Shown: piece after piece, positions 30,575 to 39,655 of the stretch
Position numbering within the stretch: position 1 is the first letter of the stretch
Layout of the letters: each line of letters opens with the position of its first letter
NCBI RefSeq assembly: GCF_000376845.1
Contig: NZ_AQXY01000027.1
Coordinates: 62,001 to 126,000, forward strand
Direction of reading: 5' to 3'
Length of the DNA: 64,000 bases
Source: Thioalkalivibrio sp. ALE14
Lineage (GTDB): Bacteria > Pseudomonadota > Gammaproteobacteria > Ectothiorhodospirales > Ectothiorhodospiraceae
Made by a program: the position numbers and the translations under genes
The notes under the pieces: generated by a model
What the model was told of the DNA's origin: nothing
The model's input: only the letters and a program-made list of their open reading frames with translations
Database searches by the model: none

Positions 30575-31242
30575 TCGCGGGTCTCCTCTTGCGCCGTGCG
30601 CAGCAGCTCGTGTTCCAGCTCCGCCAGCACGTCGGCGGTCGCCTGCGACAGCGCGGCGACCAGGCGCGCGGCCGAACGCCGGTCGATGGTGTGCTGCGCC
30701 TCCATGTGAGCCAGACGCGAACGCTCCGCCGTGCGCAACTGGGTGCGCAGTCCGACGCGTCCCAACCCCCGAACGGGAACATCGGCATCCGCCTGCGCCC
30801 GCGTGTCCGGATTCGCACCGTCCAGATCCCCGTAGAGGGCCGTCACCAGCAGGTGAAGCTGCACCGCCGGCCGCCCCTCGGCCCAGACCGCATCCGCGTT
30901 ATCCACCAGTTCGATGGCCGCGCCCTCCCGGGTCCAGCGCTCGCGCAGGAGCTGCTCGATCTGCTCGGCCGGCGTCAGAAACCATTCGTTGTAGTAGTCG
31001 GATTCGTAGCGATGGTCGCCCAGGCGGTAGACCAGACCCTTGCCGGAGTAGGCGGGCGCCACTCTGACCGAGCCCAGTTCGACCGCCAGGGGTTCGTCCG
31101 CCTTGGCCTGCAGCGGGGCCGGTTCGGCGGGCAGTTCCAGCAGGAACCACGACCGATCCACGGCCTCGCGTTCGGGAATCAGCGTGCATCCGCCCAGCAA
31201 CCAGGCCGACAGCAGCACCGCGGGTAAGGTCCATCGGGTCAT
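30571..31242 (-). CDS. ABC-transport auxiliary lipoprotein (PqiC-like)
   Basis: 223 residues with a lipoprotein signal ending in LLGGC (lipidated Cys 19). The rest matches the ABC-type transport auxiliary (DUF330/PqiC) family: PLAVELGSVRVAPAYSGKGLVYR. It is expected in the outer membrane as a partner of the MCE protein encoded 3 bases upstream. Part of the MCE operon. Confidence 0.85.
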   Translation of the reverse strand: MTRWTLPAVLLSAWLLGGCTLIPEREAVDRSWFLLELPAEPAPLQAKADEPLAVELGSVRVAPAYSGKGLVYRLGDHRYESDYYNEWFLTPAEQIEQLLRERWTREGAAIELVDNADAVWAEGRPAVQLHLLVTALYGDLDGANPDTRAQADADVPVRGLGRVGLRTQLRTAERSRLAHMEAQHTIDRRSAARLVAALSQATADVLAELEHELLRTAQEETRE

Positions 31243-31245
31243 CGT

Positions 31246-32259
31246 CTACTCCTCGTCCATTGAACTGCGCGGTGGCGGTGCACCGAACAGCGCCCCCCCC
31301 GGGTTGCGGCGGACATCGTCCGACAGACTGCGCAATCCACTGATCGCGGCCTGCAATTCGTCGAGGGTCTCCAGCAACTTGCCCTCGCTCACGTCCATCC
31401 CGCGATTCAGGCGCTCGACCATCGAATCCATCCGGTCAACCAGACGCCCGACATCGGCTGCCTCGGCCGTCTCGCGCAACTCGCGCAGAGCAGCACGGGT
31501 CTCGCTGGGCAGTGCCTGGGTATCCGGGTGTTCGACCAGACGTTCCACCGACTCCATCACCCGGTTCGCCGTACGCGTCGTGGTCTTCAGCTCCTCGATC
31601 ATCTCGTCCGCCTGATCGGCCAGACGACCGGCATCGAGTTCGCCGATGGTCGTCTCCACGGTGACCAGCAGGTTCGTCAGGTTGTCCACCACACCCTCGA
31701 TATCCAGCTCGTCGATGCGTCGCATGAAACGCTCCGCATACTCCAGGAACTGCATCGCGGTACTCGGCGACGACGGGATGTAGATCGCCTCCGGCTCCCA
31801 GTCATGCGCCAGCGGCGGGTGCACCTCCGGGTCCGCAAAGTCGGCCTCGAGGTAGTTCATGCCGGTGATGCCCTGGGCCGCCATGCGGACCCGCAACCCG
31901 GCGTCAATCAGCGTCTGGAAGACATCGACCCGGAACTCGCCCTCCTGCGCGCTGGCGGCGAAGCGGTCCGGATACAGCCGAGCCCGCACCATCACGTAGC
32001 GCTTGCGATCGCGCGGGACCACATCCGCCTCGTAGACCACGGAGGTGAATGTCAGGTTGGTCACCTCGCCGATCGTGACCCCCCGGAACTTGACCGGTGC
32101 CCCGATCTCCAGGCCCTGGACCGAGGAGTCCATGTAGGTCTCGATCTGGATCGACGGGCGCAGCAGATTGCCGGCGGTCAGGATCAGCAAGGCCGCCACC
32201 AGCGCGGCGATCCCCCCGAGGATGAACAAACCCAGCCGGAAATGATGTCGGGCACTCAT
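31246..32259 (-). CDS. MCE (MlaD-like) lipid-binding protein
   Basis: 337 residues: one N-terminal membrane helix (about 8-28), an MCE domain (about 38-120; PVKFRGVTIGEV) and a long helical C-terminus (about 180-310) rich in Glu and Arg, longer than E. coli MlaD. MCE proteins form hexameric rings in the periplasm that carry phospholipids between membranes. The start at 32259 overlaps the ATPase stop as ATGA. Confidence 0.9.
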   Translation of the reverse strand: MSARHHFRLGLFILGGIAALVAALLILTAGNLLRPSIQIETYMDSSVQGLEIGAPVKFRGVTIGEVTNLTFTSVVYEADVVPRDRKRYVMVRARLYPDRFAASAQEGEFRVDVFQTLIDAGLRVRMAAQGITGMNYLEADFADPEVHPPLAHDWEPEAIYIPSSPSTAMQFLEYAERFMRRIDELDIEGVVDNLTNLLVTVETTIGELDAGRLADQADEMIEELKTTTRTANRVMESVERLVEHPDTQALPSETRAALRELRETAEAADVGRLVDRMDSMVERLNRGMDVSEGKLLETLDELQAAISGLRSLSDDVRRNPGGALFGAPPPRSSMDEE

Positions 32260-33056
32260 GCGGGCCTCTCCTCGTCGGAATCCGTCCGCCGCAGGAAGCG
32301 CTGCACCCACGGGTGATTCGATGTGTCACGCAGGGTGGCCGGGTCGCCCTCGGCCGCAATCCCCTGACTCTCCTTGTCGAGCATAATCACCCGGTCGGCA
32401 ATCGCAAAAATGCTGGCCAGTTCGTGACTGACGATCACGATGGTCATGTCCAGGGTTCGGGCCAGACGCTGGATCAGCCGATCCAGGTCGGCCGAGGTGA
32501 TCGGGTCAAGCCCGGCCGAGGGTTCGTCCAGAAACAGGACCTCCGGATCCAGCACCATAGCCCGCGCAATCGCCGCGCGCTTCTGCATGCCGCCGCTGAT
32601 CTCCGACGGCATGAAGTCGGCAAAGGCGCCCAGCCCCACCAGCTGCAGGCGGGCCCGCGCGATCGCGTCCATCGCCTCGCGCGGCAGGTCCGTATGCACC
32701 TCCAGCGGCAGGCGCACGTTCTCCAGCAGGGTCATGGAACCGAACAACGCGCCCATCTGGTACATCACCCCGACCCGCCTCAGGATCGCCTCGCGCCGCG
32801 CATCGTCGGCCTCGGCGATATCCGCGCCCGCCACCCAGATGTGACCGGCCAGTGGCTGGTAGAGCCCGATCATGTGCTTGAGCAGGGTACTCTTGCCACT
32901 GCCGGACCCGCCGAGGATCACGAAGATCTCGCCCCGGCGCACGTCGAAGTTCAGATCACGCATCAGGACGAAATCATCGAAGCCCATGGTCAGGCCCCGC
33001 ACCCGGATCACCGCGTCGCCATCATCATCCGCCCTCGACATACCCGAGTCGGTCAT
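32256..33056 (-). CDS. MCE/Mla-type ABC transporter ATPase
   Basis: 266 residues. Walker A GGSGSGKST, Q-loop YQMGALFGSMTLLENV, signature SGGMQKRAAIARA, Walker B VLFLDEPSAGLD and switch His in VSHE. The sequence around the signature is that of MlaF. It powers the permease encoded 3 bases upstream. Confidence 0.92.
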   Translation of the reverse strand: MTDSGMSRADDDGDAVIRVRGLTMGFDDFVLMRDLNFDVRRGEIFVILGGSGSGKSTLLKHMIGLYQPLAGHIWVAGADIAEADDARREAILRRVGVMYQMGALFGSMTLLENVRLPLEVHTDLPREAMDAIARARLQLVGLGAFADFMPSEISGGMQKRAAIARAMVLDPEVLFLDEPSAGLDPITSADLDRLIQRLARTLDMTIVIVSHELASIFAIADRVIMLDKESQGIAAEGDPATLRDTSNHPWVQRFLRRTDSDEERPA

Positions 33057-33059
33057 GGG

Positions 33060-34211
33060 TCAGACCCCCAGATGGTAGAACAGCACAGCAAACACGCCGT
33101 CCAGCACCACGATCAGGATAATGGACGTCACCACCGCGCTGGTGGTCGACAGCCCCACCGCGGCGGCCCCGCTGCCGGTCTGCAGCCCGCGCAGGCAACC
33201 CACCCCGGCCACCACCAGCCCGAACACCACGGCCTTGGCCAGCCCGGAAAACAGATCGGACATGCTTAGCGCGGACGTCACCTGGCTGAAGTAGGCCACC
33301 CAGGGGATACCGAAGCCCTGCATCACCATCGCGCCGCCGACCAGCCCGATCATGTTGGCGTACAGCGCCAGTAATGGCGCAACCAGCAAACCGGCCAGCA
33401 CCTTCGGCAGGACGAGGAAGTGCATCGGGTCCAGCCCCATGGTCTTCAGGGCGTTGACCTCCTCGTTCACCTTCATCGTCCCGATCTCGGCCGCGAAGGC
33501 CGCGCCCGAGCGCCCCGCCAGCAGAATCGCCATCATCAGCGGCCCCAATTCCCGGAACAGCGACACCGCCACCAGGTTGGCGACAAAGATCTCGCCGCCG
33601 AACTGGCGCATGGCAATCGCCGACTGGAAGGCCAGGATCACACCCAGAAGAAAGGCAATCAGCGAGACGATCGGCAATGCCTGGAAGCCCGCAGCCTCCG
33701 CCACACGCAGCGTATCGCCCCAGCGCACCTGACGCGGGTGGCGCAGCGAACTGCCGATCGCCCGGGTCAGGGCGCCCACGAAACTGAATTGGGAATGGGC
33801 GGCTTGCCCTACCCGGTCGACACCATCCAGCAGGGCGGGCCACCAGCCCCCGCCCCGTGCACCGCGCGCCGGCTCGACCGCATCCAGTTCGCGGTAGGGC
33901 GCCAGCTGTTCCCGCACCATCCGCCCCATGCCCTCGAACCGGACCTCGGCACCGCCGCTCGCCAGGTCCTGTTCCAGCGCATGCAGCAGGGCCGCCCCCG
34001 CGCCGTCGCAGTACACGACCCCTTCCAGGTCCACGTCGACAGAACCCGCCTGCGCCTGACGGGCCAGCTCGCGCGCACGACGACGCAATGGGCCCCAGTG
34101 CCGCTCCACCGCCTGCACGTCCAGCCGGCCCGTCAGGCACAGGCGGGGCCCGGGCTCGGCTGTGGCATCATATTCGAACGGGTGTTCCGCACCGGCGGCC
34201 GTGGAATCCAT
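33060..34211 (-). CDS. MlaE-family permease with N-terminal STAS-like domain
   Basis: 383 residues. Residues about 20-110 form a STAS/MlaB-like domain (LCLTGRLDVQAVERHWG, DLEGVVYCDGAGAALL); the rest is an MlaE permease with five to six helices and the conserved RELGPLMMAILLAGRSGAAFAAEIGTMKVNEEVNAL loop, cited in parts. In E. coli, MlaB is a separate protein. First gene of the operon; divergent from moxR over a 122-base gap that should hold both promoters. Confidence 0.9.
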   Translation of the reverse strand: MDSTAAGAEHPFEYDATAEPGPRLCLTGRLDVQAVERHWGPLRRRARELARQAQAGSVDVDLEGVVYCDGAGAALLHALEQDLASGGAEVRFEGMGRMVREQLAPYRELDAVEPARGARGGGWWPALLDGVDRVGQAAHSQFSFVGALTRAIGSSLRHPRQVRWGDTLRVAEAAGFQALPIVSLIAFLLGVILAFQSAIAMRQFGGEIFVANLVAVSLFRELGPLMMAILLAGRSGAAFAAEIGTMKVNEEVNALKTMGLDPMHFLVLPKVLAGLLVAPLLALYANMIGLVGGAMVMQGFGIPWVAYFSQVTSALSMSDLFSGLAKAVVFGLVVAGVGCLRGLQTGSGAAAVGLSTTSAVVTSIILIVVLDGVFAVLFYHLGV

Positions 34212-34333
34212 CGCGTGACTCGCGGAGAACGTGCGGCCATGGTAGCCGCAACCCGGCCCCGGGAACCATTCGTGGACCAGGAACTCTTCAAGGCAGCCCC
34301 TGCCCGTCCGTCACAACCAACCACGAGGCTCGT

Positions 34334-35272
34334 ATGCCATCGGCCCAGGACGCCCTGCAAAGCATTGAACGCACGCTCAACGAAGTGCTCCTCGGCAAGC
34401 CGGGGCCCGTCCGACTGGCGCTGGCCTGTCTGCTGGCCAACGGGCATCTGCTGATCGAGGACCAGCCCGGCGTCGGCAAGACGACCCTGGCCCACGCCCT
34501 CGCCCGAGCGATGAACCTCGACTATCAGCGGGTTCAGTTCACCAGCGACCTGCTGCCCGGCGACGTACTGGGCGTCTCCATCTTCGAGCAGGGCACCGGC
34601 CAGTTCCGCTTTCATCCGGGCCCGATCTTCACCCAGGTCCTGCTGGCGGACGAGATCAACCGCGCGCCGCCGAAGACCCAAAGCGCGCTGCTGGAGGCCA
34701 TGGAAGAACGCCAGGCCAGCGTGGAGGGGGCCACCCGCGTGCTGCCGGTGCCCTTTTTCGTGATTGCCACCCAGAATCCCGAGGAGCAGGTCGGCACGCA
34801 CCCGCTGCCGGAATCCCAGCTTGATCGTTTCCTGATGCGCATCCAGCTCGGCTACCCGGATGCCGGTGCCGAGCGGGCCCTGCTCGAGCGCAGCGGGCCG
34901 GCCCCGGCCGCCGCGCCCGTGACGGAGAGCCACCCCACTCCCCCCAGCCTGGCCGCGCCACACCAGCTGCGCGAGTGGCAGGAACGGGTGGCCGAGGTCC
35001 ATGCGGACGCCGCGGTCCTGGACTACCTGCAGGGCCTGCTGAGCGCCAGCCGCGATCGTGCCCGTTTCGCCCACGGGCTGTCGCCGCGCGCCGGGCTCGG
35101 GCTACTGCGCGCCGCACGGGCCCACGCCTTCCTGGATGGCCGCGACTACACCACCCCGGACGACATCGCCCGCGTACTGCCATCGGTCGCCGGCCACCGC
35201 CTGCGGGCACGCGAACCGGAGGCCCCCGAACGCACGGTTGCGCGCCTGATGGAATGCGTCCCGACTCCGTGA
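34334..35272 (+). CDS. MoxR family AAA ATPase
   Basis: 312 residues. Walker A EDQPGVGKTTL, Walker B LLADEINRAPPKTQSALLEAM, sensor 1 IATQNP, and the C-terminal lid. MoxR ATPases act as chaperones for partner complexes and are commonly encoded with DUF58 and transglutaminase genes, as here. The ATG at 34334 is used, since upstream in-frame codons run into the divergent promoter region and mlaE. Confidence 0.92.
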   Translation: MPSAQDALQSIERTLNEVLLGKPGPVRLALACLLANGHLLIEDQPGVGKTTLAHALARAMNLDYQRVQFTSDLLPGDVLGVSIFEQGTGQFRFHPGPIFTQVLLADEINRAPPKTQSALLEAMEERQASVEGATRVLPVPFFVIATQNPEEQVGTHPLPESQLDRFLMRIQLGYPDAGAERALLERSGPAPAAAPVTESHPTPPSLAAPHQLREWQERVAEVHADAAVLDYLQGLLSASRDRARFAHGLSPRAGLGLLRAARAHAFLDGRDYTTPDDIARVLPSVAGHRLRAREPEAPERTVARLMECVPTP

Positions 35273-36264
35273 CCCAGGCTGGCCCATCCCGCAGCCGCAG
35301 CGCCCGCCTGCGCGACGATGCGATCCGCTGGATCACCCGGCGCCATAGCGACGATGGCGAACAGGCGCGAATGGGTCGCGACCGCATCTACATCCTCCCC
35401 ACGCGCGCCGGCTACACCCTGCTCGGCATCATCCTGGTGATGCTCCTGGGGTCGATCAACTACTCCAACAACATGGCGTTCCTGCTGACCTTCCTGCTGG
35501 TGGGCATCGGTCACAACGCCATGTGGTACACCCACCGCAATCTGCTGGGCCTGCAGGTCTCCACACTGCCGGTCCCGCCGGTCTTCGCCGGCCAGCCCAT
35601 CGTGCTACCCGTGCGTCTGACCGAGACCGCCGGGCGCGCCCGCGAGGCCCTGACCCTGCGCATCGGGCATCGCGCAACCGCACCCTTTGCTGTCCCGGAC
35701 CGCGGCACCCAGACCGCCCGGCTGGAACTGGCCGGCCTGGCACGCGGGGTCTACCGCCTGCCCCGTCAGCGCCTCGACACCCGCTACCCGCTGGGCATTC
35801 TCGAGGCCTGGAGCTGGCTGACCCTGAACCCGGAGATCGTGGTCTATCCGGCCCCAGTGGACCCGGGGCAGACCACGGGCGGGTCGGGCGAAGAGGACGC
35901 ACCCTCGCGTGACCGGCGCGAAGGCGAAGCCCCGGATCAGATCCGCCCCTACCGACCGGGCGACCCACCAGGGCGGATCGTCTGGAAGGCCTTCGCTCGC
36001 AGCGGCAAGCTGCATGTTCGCGAAGCCAGCAGCGGTCAGGGCGATCGCCTGTGGCTGGAATGGGAAGCCATGCCCGCCTCCGATACCGAGACCCGCCTGT
36101 CCATGCTCTGCCACCAGGTCCTCGCGGCCCATGCCGAGGGCCGCGCCTTCGGCCTGCGCCTGCCCGACCAGACCCTGGACCCCGCCCAGGGCCCGGCGCA
36201 CCGCGACCATTGCCTGCAGGCCCTCGCGCGGTTTCGCACCGACGTGATCGAGCTCGTCTCGTGA
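35254..36264 (+). CDS. DUF58 domain protein
   Basis: 336 residues. Two adjacent membrane helices (about 50-90), a beta-rich region and the DUF58 domain with DQIRPYRPGDPPGRIVWKAFARSG. DUF58 proteins are von Willebrand-factor-like partners of MoxR ATPases. The ATG at 35254 overlaps moxR by 19 bases; a GTG at 35269, overlapping the moxR stop as GTGA, is an equal alternative. Followed by a 4-base overlap with the transglutaminase gene. Confidence 0.88.
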   Translation: MRPDSVTQAGPSRSRSARLRDDAIRWITRRHSDDGEQARMGRDRIYILPTRAGYTLLGIILVMLLGSINYSNNMAFLLTFLLVGIGHNAMWYTHRNLLGLQVSTLPVPPVFAGQPIVLPVRLTETAGRAREALTLRIGHRATAPFAVPDRGTQTARLELAGLARGVYRLPRQRLDTRYPLGILEAWSWLTLNPEIVVYPAPVDPGQTTGGSGEEDAPSRDRREGEAPDQIRPYRPGDPPGRIVWKAFARSGKLHVREASSGQGDRLWLEWEAMPASDTETRLSMLCHQVLAAHAEGRAFGLRLPDQTLDPAQGPAHRDHCLQALARFRTDVIELVS

Positions 36265-38324
36265 GTACCGCCGCCCCAACGACGCAAACGACGCAACAGA
36301 CGGATCTGCGCGGACTGGACCTGGCCCTGATCGCCCTGCCGGTCGCCGCCCTGCCACACGTCTGGCACCAGCCGCCCTGGATCACCGCGCTGGTGGTACT
36401 CGCCATCGCGACCCGGGCGTGGCTGCTGGCCACCGGGCGCGCCGCGCCCTCGCTCGCCGTGATGAGCGTGCTGGCCGTGATCGCCGGTGGACTGACCTTT
36501 GCCCAGTTCGGCACCGTCTTCGGCCAGGAGGCCGGGACGGCCCTGCTGCTGGTGATGATCGCCTTCAAGCTCCTGGAGACCCGAAACCGCCGGGATATCG
36601 TGATCGCGCTGTTCCTGGGTTATTTCGTCGTCGTCACCACCTACTTCTTTGACCAGTCCATCCTGATCGCCGCCTATTCCCTGGTGGCCACTGCCCTGCT
36701 GACCGCCGCGCTGATCCAGGTCCACGCCGGGCGCTTCATTCCCCGACCTCAGCTGGCGCGCCAGGCCGGAGCGATGCTGCTGCATGCCCTGCCCTTCATG
36801 CTGATCCTGTTCTTCGTCTTCCCGCGTATCGAGGGTCCGCTGTGGGGGGATCCGCAACGCGAGCAAAGCGCCCGCACCGGCTTGTCCGGCGAGCTCAACC
36901 CCGGCGACATTGCCAATCTGCTGCAGGATGAATCCACCGCCCTTCGGGTCGAATTCGACGACGAGGTACCGGCCTTGCGGGCGCAGTACTGGCGTGCCCT
37001 GGTGATGACGGACTTCGACGGGCGCCGCTGGTCCGCGGACGCGGATCGCAGGGTGATTCAGCCGCCCACGACGGGCAACGACGGCCGACGGATACGCTAC
37101 ACCGCGACGCTGGAGCCCACACGGGCGCGTTATCTTCCGGTGCTGGACTACCCCAGCACCCTGCCGGCGGATGCCGAACTGCGCGCAAACCACCAGGTCC
37201 TGCGCGATCGCCGCATCACCAGCCGGATTCAGTACAGCGCCGAGGCGGACCTCGTCACCCCGCCCGGGGCCGGCGAGGCCGCACTGGATCCGCAGGAACG
37301 CGGCCGTGCCCTGCACCTGCCGCCTTCATCCGCGCCCCGTGCCCGGGCCGAGGTCGCCCTCTGGCGTGCCACCCACGGCGATGACGATCGCGCCATCATT
37401 CAGGAGGCCCTGCGCCGCTTTGGCGCCGAACCCTATCGCTATACGCTTCAACCCCCGCGCCTCGAGGACGACACCACGGACCAGTTCCTGTTCGAGACCC
37501 AGGCCGGCTACTGCGAGCACTACGCCTCCGCGTTCGCCGTACTGATGCGGGCGGCCGGAATCCCGACCCGCGTGGTTACCGGCTACCAGGGCGGCGCCTG
37601 GCAGACCCGGGGCGAATACCTGCGCCTGCGCAACGCCGACGCGCACGCCTGGAACGAGGTCTGGCTGGATGGCGAGGGCTGGATCCGGGTGGATCCGACG
37701 GCCGCCATTGCCCCCGAGCGCATCGAACAGGGCCTGCCCGGTCTGGCCAGCGACACGGGCGAGCCCATCCCCGGATTTCTCCGTCGCGGCGAGGGGCTCT
37801 CCTGGTTGCAACGGGCCCGTTTTGGACTGGAGGACTGGGGAGATTTTGTGCGCTTTCGCTGGGAAAGCTGGGTGCTGGCCTTCGATCCCGAGCGCCAGCG
37901 GGAGCTCTTCGCCCGCCTGGGTCTGGATCCGCGGGACTGGCGCTCGATCCTGATTGCACTGGGCGTCGGGTTCGGCAGCCTGGCGCTGATCGTCGTGAGC
38001 TGGATCTGGCTGCGCCGCCCACGCCAGCGGCGCTCACCCGCCGATCGCCTGCTGCAAAGACTGTCGCGGCGAATCGCGCGACACGATCGCCGCCTGGCCC
38101 GGGCGCCACATGAACCGGTGGACGCATGGGCCCGGCGCGTCGGCCAGGCGCGACCGGACCTGGCGGAACCGCTGACGGCCTTCGCCGGCGTCTACAACCG
38201 CCAGCGCTTCGCGCCGCTGACTCCGGAGCAACGAGCGGATGAGCTTGGCCGTCTGCGCACGCTCCTGCAGCAGGTCCCCCGCGGCAAGCCGCCCGCCGCG
38301 CAACCGGGCCCCGCGCGGGCGTAA
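36261..38324 (+). CDS. TgpA-type membrane transglutaminase
   Basis: 687 residues. An N-terminal membrane domain of five to six helices (to about 190; DUF3488/TgpA_N), then a transglutaminase domain with catalytic Cys in GYCEHYASAF, His in DAHAWNEVW and Asp in RVDPTAA, one more helix near 570-595 and a C-terminal DUF4129-like segment. Related to P. aeruginosa TgpA, which is essential there. GTG start overlaps the DUF58 stop. Last gene of the moxR operon; terminator at 38354. Confidence 0.9.
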   Translation: MSTAAPTTQTTQQTDLRGLDLALIALPVAALPHVWHQPPWITALVVLAIATRAWLLATGRAAPSLAVMSVLAVIAGGLTFAQFGTVFGQEAGTALLLVMIAFKLLETRNRRDIVIALFLGYFVVVTTYFFDQSILIAAYSLVATALLTAALIQVHAGRFIPRPQLARQAGAMLLHALPFMLILFFVFPRIEGPLWGDPQREQSARTGLSGELNPGDIANLLQDESTALRVEFDDEVPALRAQYWRALVMTDFDGRRWSADADRRVIQPPTTGNDGRRIRYTATLEPTRARYLPVLDYPSTLPADAELRANHQVLRDRRITSRIQYSAEADLVTPPGAGEAALDPQERGRALHLPPSSAPRARAEVALWRATHGDDDRAIIQEALRRFGAEPYRYTLQPPRLEDDTTDQFLFETQAGYCEHYASAFAVLMRAAGIPTRVVTGYQGGAWQTRGEYLRLRNADAHAWNEVWLDGEGWIRVDPTAAIAPERIEQGLPGLASDTGEPIPGFLRRGEGLSWLQRARFGLEDWGDFVRFRWESWVLAFDPERQRELFARLGLDPRDWRSILIALGVGFGSLALIVVSWIWLRRPRQRRSPADRLLQRLSRRIARHDRRLARAPHEPVDAWARRVGQARPDLAEPLTAFAGVYNRQRFAPLTPEQRADELGRLRTLLQQVPRGKPPAAQPGPARA

Positions 38325-38353
38325 CCCCAAATACACCCAACCCCCAAACAACT

Positions 38354-38392
38354 CGGGGCCGGCCGGTCCTGTTGAACCGGTCGGCCCCGTTT
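38354..38392. terminator. Bidirectional terminator between the transglutaminase gene and iscR
   Basis: 14-bp stem with one G-T pair (CGGGGCCGGCCGGT and ACCGGTCGGCCCCG), 8-nt loop, followed by TTT on the plus strand. It lies between two convergent genes and can serve both, better on the plus strand. Confidence 0.8.
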
Positions 38393-38434
38393 GCTGTTCA
38401 CGACCCTGTTCGCCGGGTCGTGCCGCGTGACGCC

Positions 38435-38914
38435 TCAGGCGGCGTCGTTGCGGAAGATGAAGTGGTGCCGGGCACCGCGGCGTTCGTCCTGACGCCGCGC
38501 AACCTTCTGCACTTCCGGACGGTTGGCGAACTGCGCCAGGGTAATCCCGTCGAGGAAATCATACAGCTGCTGGCTGAGGTCGTCCCACAGCTCGTGCGTC
38601 AGGCAGCGATCACCGTCCTGGCAGTCCTTGTGGCCCTTGCAGCGGGTCACATCGACCGACTCGTCCACCGCCGTAATGATGTTCGCGATGCTGATCTGAT
38701 CCGCGCGCTTGGCCAGGCGATAACCACCACCCGGACCCCGCACGCCTTCCACCAGGTCGGCCTTGCGAAGCTTGGCAAACAGCTGTTCCAGATAGGACAG
38801 CGAAATGCCCTGGCACTGCGAGATGTCGGCAAGCGTCACGGGCCCGATCCGGTCGTGAATCGCCAGATCCATCATGGCCGTCACTGCATAGCGGCCCTTG
38901 GTTGAGAGTTTCAT
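38435..38914 (-). CDS. iscR: Fe-S sensing regulator IscR (Rrf2 family)
   Basis: 159 residues. An N-terminal winged helix ([32 protein letters not shown]) and the three cluster cysteines in [20 protein letters not shown] with the ligand His, exactly as in E. coli IscR. It should repress with [2Fe-2S] bound and sense Fe-S demand. No iscSUA genes are next to it, which is unusual. Two IscR-type-1-like sites lie upstream, indicating autoregulation. The start at 38914 is clear; a longer in-frame version is not conserved. Confidence 0.93.
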   Translation of the reverse strand: MKLSTKGRYAVTAMMDLAIHDRIGPVTLADISQCQGISLSYLEQLFAKLRKADLVEGVRGPGGGYRLAKRADQISIANIITAVDESVDVTRCKGHKDCQDGDRCLTHELWDDLSQQLYDFLDGITLAQFANRPEVQKVARRQDERRGARHHFIFRNDAA

Positions 38915-38979
38915 GATTTGTGCCTCCGAATAACCTTGAGTATGTGTCCTGCTCGACATCCGTTCGCAGGCTTGCATCC

Positions 38980-39007
38980 ATTCTTAATTCCTGACCAGTT
39001 ACGTCAA
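38980..39007 (-). promoter_or_regulatory. Predicted iscR promoter
   Basis: TTGACG (39007-39002), 16-bp spacer, AAGAAT (38985-38980) on the minus strand. The -35 box lies inside the proximal IscR site, so bound IscR would block RNA polymerase. Confidence 0.6.
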
Positions 39008-39011
39008 GAAT
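38987..39011 (-). promoter_or_regulatory. IscR type 1-like operator, proximal
   Basis: On the minus strand ATTCTTGACG, TAACT, GGTCAGGAAT agrees with the E. coli type 1 consensus (ATASYYGACTRWWWYAGTCRRSTAT, given in parts) at about 19 of 25 positions by my hand count. Confidence 0.6.
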
Positions 39012-39021
39012 AATTCCCGTC

Positions 39022-39046
39022 TTACCTGACAGCAATAGTCGGGAAT
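39022..39046 (-). promoter_or_regulatory. IscR type 1-like operator, distal
   Basis: On the minus strand ATTCCCGACT, ATTGC, TGTCAGGTAA matches about 21 of 25 consensus positions. It is 35 bp upstream of the proximal site and shares the direct repeat GGGAATTATTC with it. Two tandem sites also occur at the E. coli iscR promoter. Confidence 0.7.
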
Positions 39047-39354
39047 AATTCCCTTATTCTAGCAGGCGATTGAACAAAGATCACGGAATGCTAACGTAGG
39101 TATTGAGAGGCCCCGGGGTTACAGGAGTTCCACGCGACTGCGATCCGTACCATCCCGGCTCGCAAACACAGGCTATGACAGACCCGTCCGGGGGATCAGA
39201 CTGCCGGGGAGATCCAGGATCTTCAGGAGAGGTCGGAAGCGGCTACTTACGCGGCAGGCGGCAACGCCGGGCCAGAGTCAGCGCCATCATCCTCGAAGGC
39301 GCCCGGCCAAACGGTGACGGCCGAGGTCAATGCACCACCGCGCCGGAGAGAACC
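39047..39354. other. Intergenic stretch without a recognised feature
   Basis: About 300 bases between the IscR sites and repeat copy B. Open frames here are short, with no ribosome site and no familiar protein. I saw no tRNA, SRP RNA or riboswitch pattern. Confidence 0.5.
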
Positions 39355-39655
39355 AGGGAGACGCTGATTTAATCGCGCGTCCGCGCTCGAGTCGCTTTTG
39401 CGTGCGAACAAGGCGCGGTGACTGCCGTGCAGTCATTCTGCACAAGGGAACTGCAACGCCGTTCCCACGCCCGTTTTTGATGACAACGGGCGGCCGAGCC
39501 CCTGCGCTCAATAGCTTGTGGGGTTGGTGCCCCCTGTTCCCCGATCCTGCGTTGCGCCGCTTTCGGGTAGAACCACTACCCGCTGCACGACGCGCCTTGT
39601 CTCGGAAAACAGGGGGGGTACCAACGCGGACGTGCGATTAAATCAGCGTCTCCCT
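39355..39655 (-). repeat. Structured inverted-repeat element, copy B (variant ends)
   Basis: 301 bp, reversed relative to copy A. Its perfect 22-bp terminal inverted repeats begin AGGGAGACGCTGATTTAATC, differing from copies A, C and D on both ends together. The inner arm pair is also changed on both sides (CCCTG/CAGGG instead of CCAGG/CCTGG). It carries the extra GCCCGTT/AACGGGC hairpin seen in copy D. It directly follows the L,D-transpeptidase, whose TAG stop uses its first two bases. Confidence 0.9.

Noticed and set aside
39100-39300. Possible SRP RNA-like stretch near GGTCGGAAGCGGC
   Set aside because: The conserved core does not match and no hairpin context was found.
39103-39372. 89-codon frame between iscR and repeat copy B
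   Set aside because: No ribosome site, no familiar sequence, and it enters the repeat.
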